From Tritonibacter multivorans (GTDB lineage Bacteria > Pseudomonadota > Alphaproteobacteria > Rhodobacterales > Rhodobacteraceae), in assembly GCF_001458415.1 (NCBI RefSeq), contig NZ_CYSD01000037.1, positions 126,501 through 190,500 of the forward strand: a DNA stretch of 64,000 nucleotides. The letters run 5' to 3'. A program made the translations under genes and the position numbers. Below, in pieces: positions 9,617 through 19,690 of this stretch. The number at the start of each line of letters is the position of its first letter. The first letter of the stretch is position 1. Below the pieces are notes generated by a model, which saw only the letters and a list, made by a program, of their open reading frames with translations, did not search any database and had not been told where the DNA came from.

Positions 9617-10409
9617 ATATACCAATGACCTTGCCCTCCTGACCGAGGCCGCTTTGGCCGCCGGTGAGGTTGCCTGCCAGTTCACCGGCCCCGAGGCACA
9701 GCGTTGGGACAAACCGGATGGGGCAGGCCCGGTGACAGAAGCCGATCTGGCCGTAAACAGGCTGCTCGAAGACCGTCTGCAAGCGGCGCGCCCAGAGTAT
9801 GGTTGGCTGTCCGAGGAAAGCGAGGACGGAACAGAACGGCTGTCGCGCGAGCGGGTGTTTGTAGTCGATCCGATCGATGGCACCCGCAGCTTTGCCGAAG
9901 GGTCGCACACCTGGGCGCATTCCATTGCCGTGGTCGAAAACGGCGCCCCCGTGGCCGCCGTAGTCTATCTTCCCAAACGCGATCTTCTGTTCACCGCAAG
10001 CCGTGGGGCTGGCGCGTCTTTGAATGGAACCGCGATCCAAATCTCCCGCACGCAAGAAATTGACCGCGCCCATGTTCTGAGTGCCAAGCCCGCGATGGCA
10101 CCAACACATTGGAAAGACGGTCAGGTGCCTGGCTTTCAACGCAGTCACCGCCCTTCGCTGGCCTATCGTTTGTCGCGGGTCGCGGATGGCAGCTACGACG
10201 CCATGTTGACCCTGCGCCCAACGTGGGAATGGGACATCGCGGCTGGCGTTCTGATCCTGAGCGAAGCAGGCGGGCATTACCGCGACCGCGCAGGCGAACG
10301 CTTGCGGTTCAACTCCCCGTCCGCACAGCAGAACGGTCTTCTGGCGGGGTCAGAGGCGCTCTGCGAGGCGTTGCTGACACGCCTGGCAGGGACCGCCACA
10401 CCGTCATGA
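9603..10409 (+). CDS. cysQ: Inositol-monophosphatase-family phosphatase, CysQ-like
   Basis: 268-residue magnesium-dependent phosphatase of the IMPase/FBPase fold. Metal-binding motifs are WLSEESED (near residue 75), DPIDGTRSF (near 92) and WEWDIAAGVLILSEAGG (near 210). The best functional guess is 3'(2'),5'-bisphosphate nucleotidase, which removes PAP made in sulfate assimilation. The frame has a stop just upstream at 9597, so the start must be a TTG at 9603, with GAAGGG about eight bases before it inside pmbA. Overlap with pmbA and with the next gene (ATGA) indicates one operon running on to lpxK. Confidence 0.82.
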   Translation: MPATEYTNDLALLTEAALAAGEVACQFTGPEAQRWDKPDGAGPVTEADLAVNRLLEDRLQAARPEYGWLSEESEDGTERLSRERVFVVDPIDGTRSFAEGSHTWAHSIAVVENGAPVAAVVYLPKRDLLFTASRGAGASLNGTAIQISRTQEIDRAHVLSAKPAMAPTHWKDGQVPGFQRSHRPSLAYRLSRVADGSYDAMLTLRPTWEWDIAAGVLILSEAGGHYRDRAGERLRFNSPSAQQNGLLAGSEALCEALLTRLAGTATPS

Positions 10410-11623
10410 CGTCCACGCCCGGCACCTTCGCGCCCGTCGTTTGGGCGCCTCGCCCCGCCGGCGAGGTCATTTGGGTGCATGCCACCTCCGAAGAACGCCT
10501 CTATGGGCTTTGCGATGTGGGTCATCGGCTGAAATCACAACGGCCGGACCTACGCATTCTCACCACTTGGGAGCCAGAGTTGGGTGCGACAGCATGTCCG
10601 GACGACTGTGACATTGTCTGCGGTCCCCTCAGCCTTGATACCCAAAGCGCAATTCGCGCATTTCTCGACCATTGGCGCCCGGATGCCTGTGTCTGGGCAG
10701 GGGGCAATCTACGGCGCTTGCTGATGCGCAAGCTGCGCGAACAGCAGGTCCCGCTGTTTCTGGCCGACATTGAACTGCCAGAGATCCCGGACCGGACCAG
10801 CCGCTGGCTGCCGGACCAACGCCACCGTTTGCTGAACGGGTTTCGCAGTATTCTCGCCCCGGACCAAACCGTTTCTGAACGCCTGCAGCAGGCAGGCACC
10901 GCGCCCGAAAAAATCCGGGTGTGCGGGCGTCTGCGCCCTTCGATCACACCACCAGATTGCCATGACGACGACCTCACGGCGCTACAGGCAAGCTTTGCCA
11001 GTCGCCCGGTTTGGCTGGCCGCACATGTCACCTTGCCAGAGCTGGAGACCATCATAGCCGCGCACCGCAGCACACTGCGGTTGCTGCATCGCCTGTTGCT
11101 GGTGGTGTCTATGGCGGATGCAAAAGAGCTGCCCAAAGCCCGCGACCGCCTAAGCGACCTTGGCATCGGATTGGGGCTTGCTGATTGGGACAGAGGCGAA
11201 GAACCGGACGAACATCAGCAAATCCTTCTAAGCGGCCCCGAGGATCTGGGACTTTGGTATCGACTTGCGCCGCTGTGTTTTGTCGGCGGCAGTCTCCAAC
11301 GTGGGCAAAACGGCAATACCCCCCTCGACGCGGCGGCGCTGGGATCCGCAGTTCTTCATGGGCCAGGGGTTTTGCAGTACCGCAGCGTTTATGACCGTCT
11401 GGCAGAGGTCGGAGCGGCCCGGCAGGTGTTTGGTGTCTCAGACTTGGCTGCGGCGGTCGAAAGGCTATCGGCCCCGGATGCTGCGGCCCAGATGGCGCTT
11501 GCGGGTTGGCAGCTGGTAACCGATGGTGCCGCCATGACAGATGCCCTGATCGAAGAAATCCAAGCCGCGCTCGACGAACAAGATGCGCGCCCAGTCGGAA
11601 GCACGGACAATGCGCGCGCCTGA
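10406..11623 (+). CDS. Kdo-transferase-like glycosyltransferase (divergent WaaA homologue)
   Basis: 405-residue protein with the N-terminal Glycos_transf_N fold of Kdo transferases and a GT-B C-terminal half. Landmarks are [15 protein letters not shown] near residue 16, LADIELPEI, and [17 protein letters not shown] near 285. It sits between a CysQ-like gene and lpxK, as in other Rhodobacterales, which suggests a lipid A/Kdo role. Several things are odd. The family's N-terminal membrane anchor is missing. Where typical WaaA has HAVSVGE with the catalytic Glu, this has HATSEER. The GGHNPLE nucleotide motif reads NGNTPLD. The donor or activity may have changed. The start overlaps the previous stop as ATGA. 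Confidence 0.72.
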   Translation: MTSTPGTFAPVVWAPRPAGEVIWVHATSEERLYGLCDVGHRLKSQRPDLRILTTWEPELGATACPDDCDIVCGPLSLDTQSAIRAFLDHWRPDACVWAGGNLRRLLMRKLREQQVPLFLADIELPEIPDRTSRWLPDQRHRLLNGFRSILAPDQTVSERLQQAGTAPEKIRVCGRLRPSITPPDCHDDDLTALQASFASRPVWLAAHVTLPELETIIAAHRSTLRLLHRLLLVVSMADAKELPKARDRLSDLGIGLGLADWDRGEEPDEHQQILLSGPEDLGLWYRLAPLCFVGGSLQRGQNGNTPLDAAALGSAVLHGPGVLQYRSVYDRLAEVGAARQVFGVSDLAAAVERLSAPDAAAQMALAGWQLVTDGAAMTDALIEEIQAALDEQDARPVGSTDNARA

Positions 11624-12614
11624 ATTCTGGGACAAAGCGCCCTCTGCTTTTGACTGGCGCGCCAGCCTGCTGGCCCCCCTGGGCGCGGCCTATGCGGCGG
11701 CTACCGCGCGGCGCCTGTCCCGCGCGACAGGCGTCTCTGTCGGGGTTCCGGTGATCTGCGTTGGCAATCTGAACGCAGGCGGCACCGGAAAGACCCCCAC
11801 CGTGATCTGGCTTTTGGAACAGCTGAGCCAGATGGGCCACAAACCGCATGTGGTCAGCCGGGGCTATGGCGGCAGGCTGACGGGCCCTACTCAAGTGGAA
11901 CCCACAACACACAAAGCCGCAGATGTCGGTGACGAGCCGCTTCTGCTGGCGGCCTTTGCACCGGTTTGGGTCGCCAAGGATCGCGCCGCCGGTGCGCAAA
12001 GTGCGGCCCATGCGGGCGCAACCGTCATTCTGCTGGATGATGGGTTTCAAAACCCTGCGGTGGCCAAAGATCTGTCGATCATTGTGGTCGACGCGGCGCG
12101 CGGCTTTGGCAATGGGCGCTGCCTGCCCGCAGGCCCGCTGCGCGAACCCGTCCCGACGGGTCTGGCCCGTGCTGATATTGTTCTGTCGCTTGGCGCGGAG
12201 ACCACGCAGTCGCAGTTTGCGGCCCTTTGGACCCAAAGCATCGCACCCCTGCCCCATGTCACCGGCGAAGTGCGCCCCCTGCCCACCGGTATGCCATGGC
12301 AGGGCACAAAAGTGCTGGCATTTGCAGGCATTGGCCACCCGGAGAAGTTCTTTGCCACCCTGCGCGGTCTTGGCGCGGATCTGGTGCGCACAGAGGCGCT
12401 GGAGGATCACCAGGCACTGCCCCCCGCCCTGCTGACACGTTTGGAACAAGAAGCCCGCGCGCTTGGCGCGCAACTGGTGACCACCGAAAAAGACGCGGTG
12501 CGCCTGCCGGACAGTTTCCGCCCAAAAGTCGTCACCCTGCCTGTGCGCCTGCACATCGAACAGGCTGACGTTTTGTTCGCCCTGATCCAAGAAAAAGCGC
12601 CGCCCCCAGCCTGA
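11610..12614 (+). CDS. lpxK: Tetraacyldisaccharide 4'-kinase
   Basis: Phosphorylates the lipid A disaccharide precursor at the 4' position, at the inner face of the inner membrane. The 334-residue product carries an N-terminal amphipathic/hydrophobic segment ([17 protein letters not shown]) and the P-loop [11 protein letters not shown] at residues 52-62, then [10 protein letters not shown], a conserved LpxK block. I chose the second ATG (11610, MRAPEFW, a typical family N-terminus) over 11583; GGAAG lies upstream. It overlaps the Kdo-transferase-like gene by 14 bases. The stop lies within a terminator hairpin shared with convergent dsbA. Confidence 0.93.
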   Translation: MRAPEFWDKAPSAFDWRASLLAPLGAAYAAATARRLSRATGVSVGVPVICVGNLNAGGTGKTPTVIWLLEQLSQMGHKPHVVSRGYGGRLTGPTQVEPTTHKAADVGDEPLLLAAFAPVWVAKDRAAGAQSAAHAGATVILLDDGFQNPAVAKDLSIIVVDAARGFGNGRCLPAGPLREPVPTGLARADIVLSLGAETTQSQFAALWTQSIAPLPHVTGEVRPLPTGMPWQGTKVLAFAGIGHPEKFFATLRGLGADLVRTEALEDHQALPPALLTRLEQEARALGAQLVTTEKDAVRLPDSFRPKVVTLPVRLHIEQADVLFALIQEKAPPPA

Positions 12615-12627
12615 GGACGGCGCTTTC
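12593..12627. terminator. Bidirectional terminator between lpxK and dsbA
   Basis: Nine-base-pair stem AAAGCGCCG (12594-12602) with CGGCGCTTT (12618-12626). It lies across the lpxK stop codon, with A- and T-runs on both sides, placed between two convergent genes. Confidence 0.75.
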
Positions 12628-12648
12628 TAAACTGTCAGGGCGCTGTAA

Positions 12649-13320
12649 TCAGCTGCCCAATTCGGCCTCGATCGCCTCTTTGATATCGGCATAGGGCTGG
12701 TTCTGCATCTTTTCGCCGTTCAGCAGGAAAGACGGGGTCGAGGATACGCCATCCCGGGTGGCGTTTTCCTGATACCAGGTGACCAGCGTTTTGGCCTTGG
12801 TGCCGTCCTGAAGGCAAGCTTCCAGTTCGGCGTTGTCGATGCCAGCCAGACGGCCGATTTTGCGCAGTTCGTCGGCGACATCTGCTGGGCTACCGGCGCG
12901 CACCCAGGAGGTCTGACCTTTGAACAGCAGGTCGGAAATACCAAAGAACTTCTCGGGACCCGCGCAGCGCGCCACCATCGACGCCCAGAGGCCGGGGCCG
13001 TCAAAATACACTTCGCGGAAGACAAACTTCACCTTGCCGGTGTCGATGAAGTCTTTCTTCAGCTCTTTATACGCGCCTGCGTGAAAGTTCGCGCAATGCG
13101 GGCAGGTGAAAGAGGCATATTCCACCAGCGTGACCGGCGCGTCCTCGGCCCCCTGCACCATTTCAACAATGGTCGAGACGTCTACGTCAGCCTCTTGCGC
13201 CTGTGCGGAACCCACCAGCGGCAGATCGGGAAGCGCGGTGCGGCTGTTCATGCCGCCAATCGCATAGGCGCCAGCCGTCAGGGCCACCGCTGCGCAAAGC
13301 GCTGTCATCAAACGGGTCAT
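12649..13320 (-). CDS. DsbA-family thiol:disulfide oxidoreductase
   Basis: Exported thioredoxin-fold protein of 223 residues that makes or rearranges disulfides in the periplasm. It has an N-terminal signal sequence (hydrophobic run to about residue 25, AQAQ before the mature part). The active site is CPHC at about residues 73-76 in EYASFTCPHCANF, with a cis-Pro loop SSTPSFLLNG near 193. The helical insert is of the DsbA_2/Com1 type. The ATG at 13320 shares one base with the stop of the upstream DUF721 gene (TGATG), so it is translationally coupled; GGAAAGGGG lies just before it. Confidence 0.92.
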   Translation of the reverse strand: MTRLMTALCAAVALTAGAYAIGGMNSRTALPDLPLVGSAQAQEADVDVSTIVEMVQGAEDAPVTLVEYASFTCPHCANFHAGAYKELKKDFIDTGKVKFVFREVYFDGPGLWASMVARCAGPEKFFGISDLLFKGQTSWVRAGSPADVADELRKIGRLAGIDNAELEACLQDGTKAKTLVTWYQENATRDGVSSTPSFLLNGEKMQNQPYADIKEAIEAELGS

Positions 13321-13844
13321 CAATACCCCTTTCCTTTGGTTTTCTGTCGAGTGAGGACGTTCTGCCCCAACCGCTCCAAGGCGGCGCGCAGTTCGTCATT
13401 TTCCACCACGGCCGCGCTGGCTTGTGCCTCGGCCACATCTTCGGGCGCGGGGGCTGGCTGGCTGCGGGTTCGCGGGGCGTATTTGAAATCAACATGGCCT
13501 TCGGAAAACCCTGTCGGCGCGGTTTGCGTGATGTGTACGCGGGAAATGGCGTTGTAGCCGTAGGTCCCGTTCACCTTGGCCCGCAGGGCTTCTTTTTGCA
13601 TTTCCAGCATCGGTGCCTGGGCACCGGTGGTCAGCACGGTGAGCGTCGCGCCAAGGCCGCCACGGCCATAGCCGACCTTAACGGGACGGGCGATCTGCGC
13701 CATGTCTGGGCCCACGATCTCTTCCCAATGGGTCAGAACACGCGACACCGCAAAACCCCGGCTTTCGCCAGTCTTGCGGATCTGGTCGTTGAGCAGGCTG
13801 CTTGTGCGTTTAAAGCCGCGGGTTGTGGATTTGCGATATGCCAT
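13320..13844 (-). CDS. DUF721 (DciA-family) protein
   Basis: 174-residue protein with the DUF721 domain in the N-terminal two thirds (RTSSLLNDQIRKTG, then VLTHWEEIVGPDMAQIARPVKV, which is the family signature). In many bacteria without DnaC, DciA proteins help load the replicative helicase DnaB; that role here is by family. The C-terminal part (PAPAPEDVAEAQASAAV) is Ala/Pro-rich and looks disordered. Start taken at ATG 13844 (MAYRKSTT); a longer GTG form would begin at 13892. The gene overlaps dsbA at its 3' end and is divergent from mutY. Confidence 0.82.
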   Translation of the reverse strand: MAYRKSTTRGFKRTSSLLNDQIRKTGESRGFAVSRVLTHWEEIVGPDMAQIARPVKVGYGRGGLGATLTVLTTGAQAPMLEMQKEALRAKVNGTYGYNAISRVHITQTAPTGFSEGHVDFKYAPRTRSQPAPAPEDVAEAQASAAVVENDELRAALERLGQNVLTRQKTKGKGY

Positions 13845-13927
13845 AAGGTGGTTTTGCGTGACTGTTCGCCCTATTGTAAAGGGTCGGTTCACGAGAACCA
13901 GAAAAAGCGACCCAACGGGGATAAAGA

Positions 13928-15007
13928 ATGCGTGACCTGAGCAGCACCGAGCTGAGCGAAACCTTGCTTGGCTGGTATGATATCCATGCCCGCAGCATGC
14001 CCTGGCGGATTGGCCCGGCAGACCGCGCCACAGGGGTAACTCCCGATCCCTATCGCATCTGGATGAGCGAGGTGATGCTGCAGCAAACCACGGTTGCCGC
14101 CGTGAAAGAGTATTTCACCCGTTTCACTACTCGCTGGCCGACAGTCACGGATTTGGCCACCGCCGAAGATGCGGATGTCATGGCCGAATGGGCGGGTCTT
14201 GGGTACTACGCCCGTGCACGCAACCTGCTGAAATGCGCCCGCGTAGTTGCCTTTGAGCTGGGCGGCCAGTTTCCAGATACGCTGGACGGGCTTCTTGCCC
14301 TGCCGGGTGTTGGCCCTTACACGGCTGCCGCGATTGCCTCTATTGCCTTTGATCGCTCAGAGGCTGTTTTGGACGGCAATGTTGAACGCGTCATGTCGCG
14401 ACTATTCAATATTCACGACCCGCTCCCCGGCGTGAAGCCGGTACTGAAGGACAAAGCCGCCAGTCTGACCCCTGCGCTGCGCCCCGGTGATTACGCGCAG
14501 GCTGTGATGGATCTGGGCGCGACGATCTGCACCCCGAAATCCCCAGCCTGCGGCATTTGCCCTTGGGTTGCCCCCTGCGCGGCCCGCGCCGAGGGCACCG
14601 CTGCCGAGCTGCCAAAAAAGACCCCCAAAAAACCCAAACCCACCCGCTATGGCGTCGCCTATGTCGCGCGCACGACAGAAGGCGCGTGGCTGTTGGAGCG
14701 CCGCCCTGACAAAGGGCTGCTGGGCGGAATGCTGGGGTGGCCGGGCACCGATTGGGGCGATGCGCCATCCCGAAACCCGCCATTTACGGCCGACTGGTCC
14801 CGGTTGGAGGGCGAGGTCAAACATACGTTCACCCATTTCCATCTGATCCTGAAAGTGGAAACCGCGCGCATCCCCGAGGGGTTCAACCTCCGACCCGATC
14901 AGGAACTGCTGCCACAGGCAGGCTTCAAACCCTCTGACCTGCCGACAGTCATGCGCAAGGCCTTTGATCTTTATCAAGGAAATCCCCCCATCAAAGCGCT
15001 TGGGTGA
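13928..15007 (+). CDS. mutY: A/G-specific adenine DNA glycosylase
   Basis: Removes adenine mispaired with 8-oxoguanine. The 359-residue length fits MutY. Visible features: catalytic Glu48 in SEVMLQQT, helix-hairpin-helix LPGVGPYTAAAI near 125, catalytic Asp149 in LDGNVERV, and the [4Fe-4S] cluster ligands Cys201, Cys208, Cys211 and Cys217 (C-x6-C-x2-C-x5-C). A C-terminal NUDIX-like domain (GVAYVARTTEG onward) reads 8-oxoG. It is divergent from the dciA-like gene and is followed 49 bases later by the AlkB-type hydroxylase on the same strand. Confidence 0.97.
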   Translation: MRDLSSTELSETLLGWYDIHARSMPWRIGPADRATGVTPDPYRIWMSEVMLQQTTVAAVKEYFTRFTTRWPTVTDLATAEDADVMAEWAGLGYYARARNLLKCARVVAFELGGQFPDTLDGLLALPGVGPYTAAAIASIAFDRSEAVLDGNVERVMSRLFNIHDPLPGVKPVLKDKAASLTPALRPGDYAQAVMDLGATICTPKSPACGICPWVAPCAARAEGTAAELPKKTPKKPKPTRYGVAYVARTTEGAWLLERRPDKGLLGGMLGWPGTDWGDAPSRNPPFTADWSRLEGEVKHTFTHFHLILKVETARIPEGFNLRPDQELLPQAGFKPSDLPTVMRKAFDLYQGNPPIKALG

Positions 15008-15056
15008 ATGTCAGATCGCCATTAAACTAGCGCCGAGAACACACAGGGAGCCCCCG

Positions 15057-16190
15057 ATGATCCAAACCGCGCAGCTGAAGTCTTGGAAGCATATGCTGCC
15101 GTTCTGGTGTTCGCTCCTGCTGCTGCCGCTGTTGTGGCTGGGCGCAGTCTGGGGCGGATGGTGGGTGCTTTTGCCCACCTTGGTCACATGGAACCTCTTT
15201 GCGGTAATGGATGTGGCCACCGGGCTCGACCTCGAAAACGCCGATCCAGACACGCCAGATTCGGACCTGCGCGGCTATATCCGGCTGACCACCATCTGGG
15301 TGCCCCTGCAGTTCCTGACCCTTTTTGGGTTGATTGCTTATGTCGGTGGCGCAACCCATCTGTCCGGATGGGAGAAAGTCGGCCTGTTCTTTGGCGTCGG
15401 CGTGATCACCGGCACGGTGGGCATCAACTACTCTCACGAGCTCATGCACCAGCGAAACAGAGTGGAGCGCTGGCTCGGCGATTTCCTTTTGGCGATGGTG
15501 TTTTACTCACATTTCCGTTCGGAACATCTGCTGGTGCATCACCGCTATGTGGGAACCCCGCGCGATCCGGTGACAGCGCGCTACAATGAAGGCTTTCATC
15601 GCTTCTACCCGCGTGTCCTGCGCCAGTGCTGGCATTCTGCCTTCAACGCGGAAAAGGCGCTGCTGGCCCGCAAGAACCTCCGCTGGACAGACCGCTCCAA
15701 TCCGTTCTGGCGCTATTGGGGGCTGCAAGGGGTCATGCTGCTTCTGGCCTTGAGCCTGGGCGGCTGGAGCGGCGTTGCCCTGCTCCTGCTGCAGGCCGGC
15801 ATCGCGATCTGGCACCTGGAGCTGGTCAATTACGTGGAGCACTATGGGCTGACCCGGAAACATCTGGGCGATGGCAAATACGAGCACGTGAAGCCGCATC
15901 ATTCCTGGAATGCCGCGCATCGGGCAACCAATTGGCTTCTGATCAATCTGCAGCGTCACAGCGACCACCACTATCGACCAAACCGCCGGTTTCCGCTGTT
16001 GCAAAACTACGACGATGCCGAAGCGCCGCAGTTCCCGCTCGGGTATCCGGCGATGACAGTTGCGGCCATGATCCCGCCCCTGTGGCGGCGGATTATGAAC
16101 CCCCGCGTGCGCGCATGGCGGCAACGGTTTTATCCAGAGATCACGGACTGGCAGCCCTACAACAAGGCACAAAACCCGATGCCACGCTGA
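15057..16190 (+). CDS. alkB: AlkB-type membrane di-iron alkane/fatty-acid hydroxylase
   Basis: 377-residue integral membrane non-haem di-iron monooxygenase. All histidine boxes are present: HELMH at 127-131, EHLLVHH at 156-162, and LQRHSDHH ending at 305. The AlkB hallmark EHYG lies at 261-264. Hydrophobic helices lie near 13-55, 78-98, 107-122 and 223-250. By family it hydroxylates the terminal carbon of medium-chain alkanes using rubredoxin-delivered electrons; a fatty-acid or xylene-like substrate is also possible. The ATG at 15057 follows AGGGAG. No rubredoxin or reductase gene is adjacent. It converges on the cyclase gene, with a five-base gap. Confidence 0.9.
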   Translation: MIQTAQLKSWKHMLPFWCSLLLLPLLWLGAVWGGWWVLLPTLVTWNLFAVMDVATGLDLENADPDTPDSDLRGYIRLTTIWVPLQFLTLFGLIAYVGGATHLSGWEKVGLFFGVGVITGTVGINYSHELMHQRNRVERWLGDFLLAMVFYSHFRSEHLLVHHRYVGTPRDPVTARYNEGFHRFYPRVLRQCWHSAFNAEKALLARKNLRWTDRSNPFWRYWGLQGVMLLLALSLGGWSGVALLLLQAGIAIWHLELVNYVEHYGLTRKHLGDGKYEHVKPHHSWNAAHRATNWLLINLQRHSDHHYRPNRRFPLLQNYDDAEAPQFPLGYPAMTVAAMIPPLWRRIMNPRVRAWRQRFYPEITDWQPYNKAQNPMPR

Positions 16191-16195
16191 ACGGC

Positions 16196-17587
16196 CTAGC
16201 GGGCCCAGACGGTCATTGGCTCGCTGAGCCCACGAATGATTTGCCCCTCATGGCAGCCAAAGCCCTGGAGCAGATCATTATCAGCACCTTCTTGCAGCAA
16301 TTGCCCACGCAAGCCGTCGCTCAGGACAATATCCCCCTCGAGGGTTCGGGTCAGTTTTTCCAATCGGGACGCGACATTCACAGCCGCGCCAACAACCGCA
16401 TATTCCAACCGGTTCGCGCCAATGTCGCCAAGAACCACGTCACCGTAATGCAGGCCAATGCCCACACGCAGCGTGGGCAGCCCTTTGCGGCGTCTGTCAC
16501 GGTTCCAGCCCTCCAGCGCCGCCTGCATGGACAGCGCACAGGCAAGCGCATGGGTTGCGTCCTGCTCTCCGGGCTGCGGCGTGCCAAAGGTCGCCATCAA
16601 ACCATCCCCCAGATATTTGTCGAGCGTGCCATTGTGCCGGAACACTTCGGCTTCCATCCGGCCGTGAAAGCCGCGCAGCAAATCAATGACTTCATGCGGG
16701 TCTTGGTCTTGGGTCAGCGGAGTGAAGCCCATAATGTCGACAAACATAACCGCCACTTTGGCGCCGCGAACCTGTTTCAGCGGTTCGTCATTCTGCGACA
16801 GCTGCTCGACCACATTGGGCGAAAAATAGCGCGACAGGTTTGCCCGTTCACGTTCCGATCCGGCCGCCGTTAGCAGCAGTTCATTGAACCGCTTGGCCGA
16901 CAGGGCAAGCGTGCCGGCCACCAAAAGAAACACCATCGCTTCCTGAATGCGCAGCTGGAAATTCACATGAAAGGGGTCCATCAGTTCCCACATATGGCTG
17001 TCAGGCCCAACAATCGCCGCAAGCGCTGCCGACATATCCGCATCGGCGGGCGCAAAGCGCGCAACCCCATAGGATGCGCCCAGCCAGATCACTGCCGTCC
17101 AGACCCCGATCGCAATCACCGTACGCCAGCTATAGGCCAGTGTGCCCGCTGATAGGATCATGAAGAAGTACACAAAATTGCCGTAGTGATAGAGCATCGG
17201 CACCGGGATCGGCTGCGGATCAAATGGGTTTGGCACCACCATGCCAAAGGTCATCAGCAGCAGATCAAACAGGATCAGCGACAGCTCTGCCCGCGACCGT
17301 TCGACCCGCGCAACCCGCCGCATCAGCCAACCGTTCAGACACAACAGCCCAAGCATCGCAACATAATAGAGCTGCGACCACACCGGGTGCACGGCAATCA
17401 GAAACACAGCCACAATCGGCAGCATGATCCAACGAGTCCAAACGGCCAGCTCTACCCCGCGGCGCTTGTGTTCTTCCAAGGCGGTCAGAATGTACTGGCG
17501 GTCTTCAAACTCTTCTCGTGTGCGCACCGGCCCGTCGTTTGGCGCGCGCAGTTCTGCTGCGGTGGTGACATCCGTGGCATCTGCCAT
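16196..17587 (-). CDS. Membrane-bound class III adenylate/guanylate cyclase
   Basis: 463-residue protein with about six membrane segments (roughly 53-68, 72-90, 102-118, 135-152, 155-172, 214-232), then a short linker and a class III cyclase domain from about 275 to 450. Both metal Asp residues are visible (MFVDIMGFT with Asp284; KYLGDGLMATF). The transition-state Asn/Arg are in NVASR. The base-selecting position reads EYAVVG, with Ala where bacterial adenylyl cyclases often have Thr or Asp, so substrate choice is not certain. The ATG at 17587 has GGAAGGA upstream. The signal sensed by the membrane part is unknown. Confidence 0.9.
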   Translation of the reverse strand: MADATDVTTAAELRAPNDGPVRTREEFEDRQYILTALEEHKRRGVELAVWTRWIMLPIVAVFLIAVHPVWSQLYYVAMLGLLCLNGWLMRRVARVERSRAELSLILFDLLLMTFGMVVPNPFDPQPIPVPMLYHYGNFVYFFMILSAGTLAYSWRTVIAIGVWTAVIWLGASYGVARFAPADADMSAALAAIVGPDSHMWELMDPFHVNFQLRIQEAMVFLLVAGTLALSAKRFNELLLTAAGSERERANLSRYFSPNVVEQLSQNDEPLKQVRGAKVAVMFVDIMGFTPLTQDQDPHEVIDLLRGFHGRMEAEVFRHNGTLDKYLGDGLMATFGTPQPGEQDATHALACALSMQAALEGWNRDRRRKGLPTLRVGIGLHYGDVVLGDIGANRLEYAVVGAAVNVASRLEKLTRTLEGDIVLSDGLRGQLLQEGADNDLLQGFGCHEGQIIRGLSEPMTVWAR

Positions 17588-17667
17588 CTGTCTGTTCCTT
17601 CCTGCTGTCCCCTCACAGATAGCGACTGATGGCCCAAGTTTCACGGGGCCAATACGCAATCAGGTAC

Positions 17668-17693
17668 AAAAAAACCCCGCCAAAAAGGCGGGG
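17668..17693 (-). terminator. Rho-independent terminator downstream of ccrM
   Basis: Stem CCCCGCC/GGCGGGG with a five-base loop, followed on the minus strand by seven T. A second perfect hairpin (GCCCGG/CCGGGC, 17706-17721) lies between it and the ccrM stop. Confidence 0.92.
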
Positions 17694-17768
17694 TATAGTT
17701 GGCGAGCCCGGCGCACCGGGCGCGGCAGGCAACTGTGTATTCTTAGAATGTCTTTGTTATGCGTAGGC

Positions 17769-18968
<1,200 letters not shown>

Positions 18969-18970
<2 letters not shown>

Positions 18971-19601
18971 AAGAAGCTACGTTTCTCGCTTGATACAACA
19001 TATTGTGTACCGGCTTGAAGGATCGACGATGATGTGGGGTAACCCCTAGGGTCTGCAGGGCGTCGCGGTGTTGTTTGGACGGGTAACCTGCGTTTTTCTC
19101 CCAGCCATAACCGGGGAACTGTTGCGCCAATTCAACCATCAGACGATCGCGGGCTTGTTTTGCCAAAATGGAAGCCGCCGCAATCGACAGTGATTTGCCA
19201 TCACCTTTTACGACCGCTTCACTGGGCAGATCCAACCCACGGGGGATCAGGTTGCCATCGATCAGCAGATAGTCCGGCGCAGGGTCCAAAGCGGCCACCG
19301 CACGCTCCATCGCCAGATGCGACGCACGCAAGATATTGTGTTCGTCGATTTCCTCCACAGTGGCATGCGCTACGGCCCATTCGGTTTTCTCAAGGATCTG
19401 CACCTCGACCGCATCGCGCTTCTTCGCGGTGAGCTTTTTAGAATCATTGAGCCCCTCTGGGATCTGGCACACATCGAGGATCACAGCGGCCGCTGTCACT
19501 GGCCCTGCAAGCGGGCCGCGCCCGACCTCATCCACCCCTGCGATGCGCAAGAAACCCTTGGCCTTTGCGGCCTCTTCAATCGTGTAATCTGGCTGTTCCA
19601 T
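18969..19601 (-). CDS. rnhB: Ribonuclease HII
   Basis: Cuts RNA in RNA-DNA hybrids, including single ribonucleotides in DNA. The 210-residue length is standard. The signature GVDEVGRGPLAGPV gives Asp24 and Glu25 of the active site; DYLLIDGN near 110 provides the third acidic residue, and SIAAASILAKQARD is the conserved helix after it. It lies directly upstream of ccrM on the same strand, a pairing seen in related genomes. The 93-base gap with GANTC sites suggests ccrM also has its own promoter. Confidence 0.96.
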
Positions 19602-19641
19602 AGCCCAGAGAGGCCAGTTTTCGCGCCGGTGTGCAAGACGT

Positions 19642-19664
19642 AAAAAAAGGGGGCCGAAGCCCCC
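19642..19664 (-). terminator. Rho-independent terminator of the small exported protein gene
   Basis: On the minus strand GGGGGC-TTCG-GCCCCC followed by seven T; the loop is a stable TTCG tetraloop. Confidence 0.94.
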
Positions 19665-19690
19665 AGTTCACCTGCTCGAACGGTGTTTGG

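Noticed and set aside
11109-12590. A 493-codon minus-strand frame opposite lpxK
   Set aside because: Antisense to lpxK and the Kdo-transferase-like gene; no recognisable motif.
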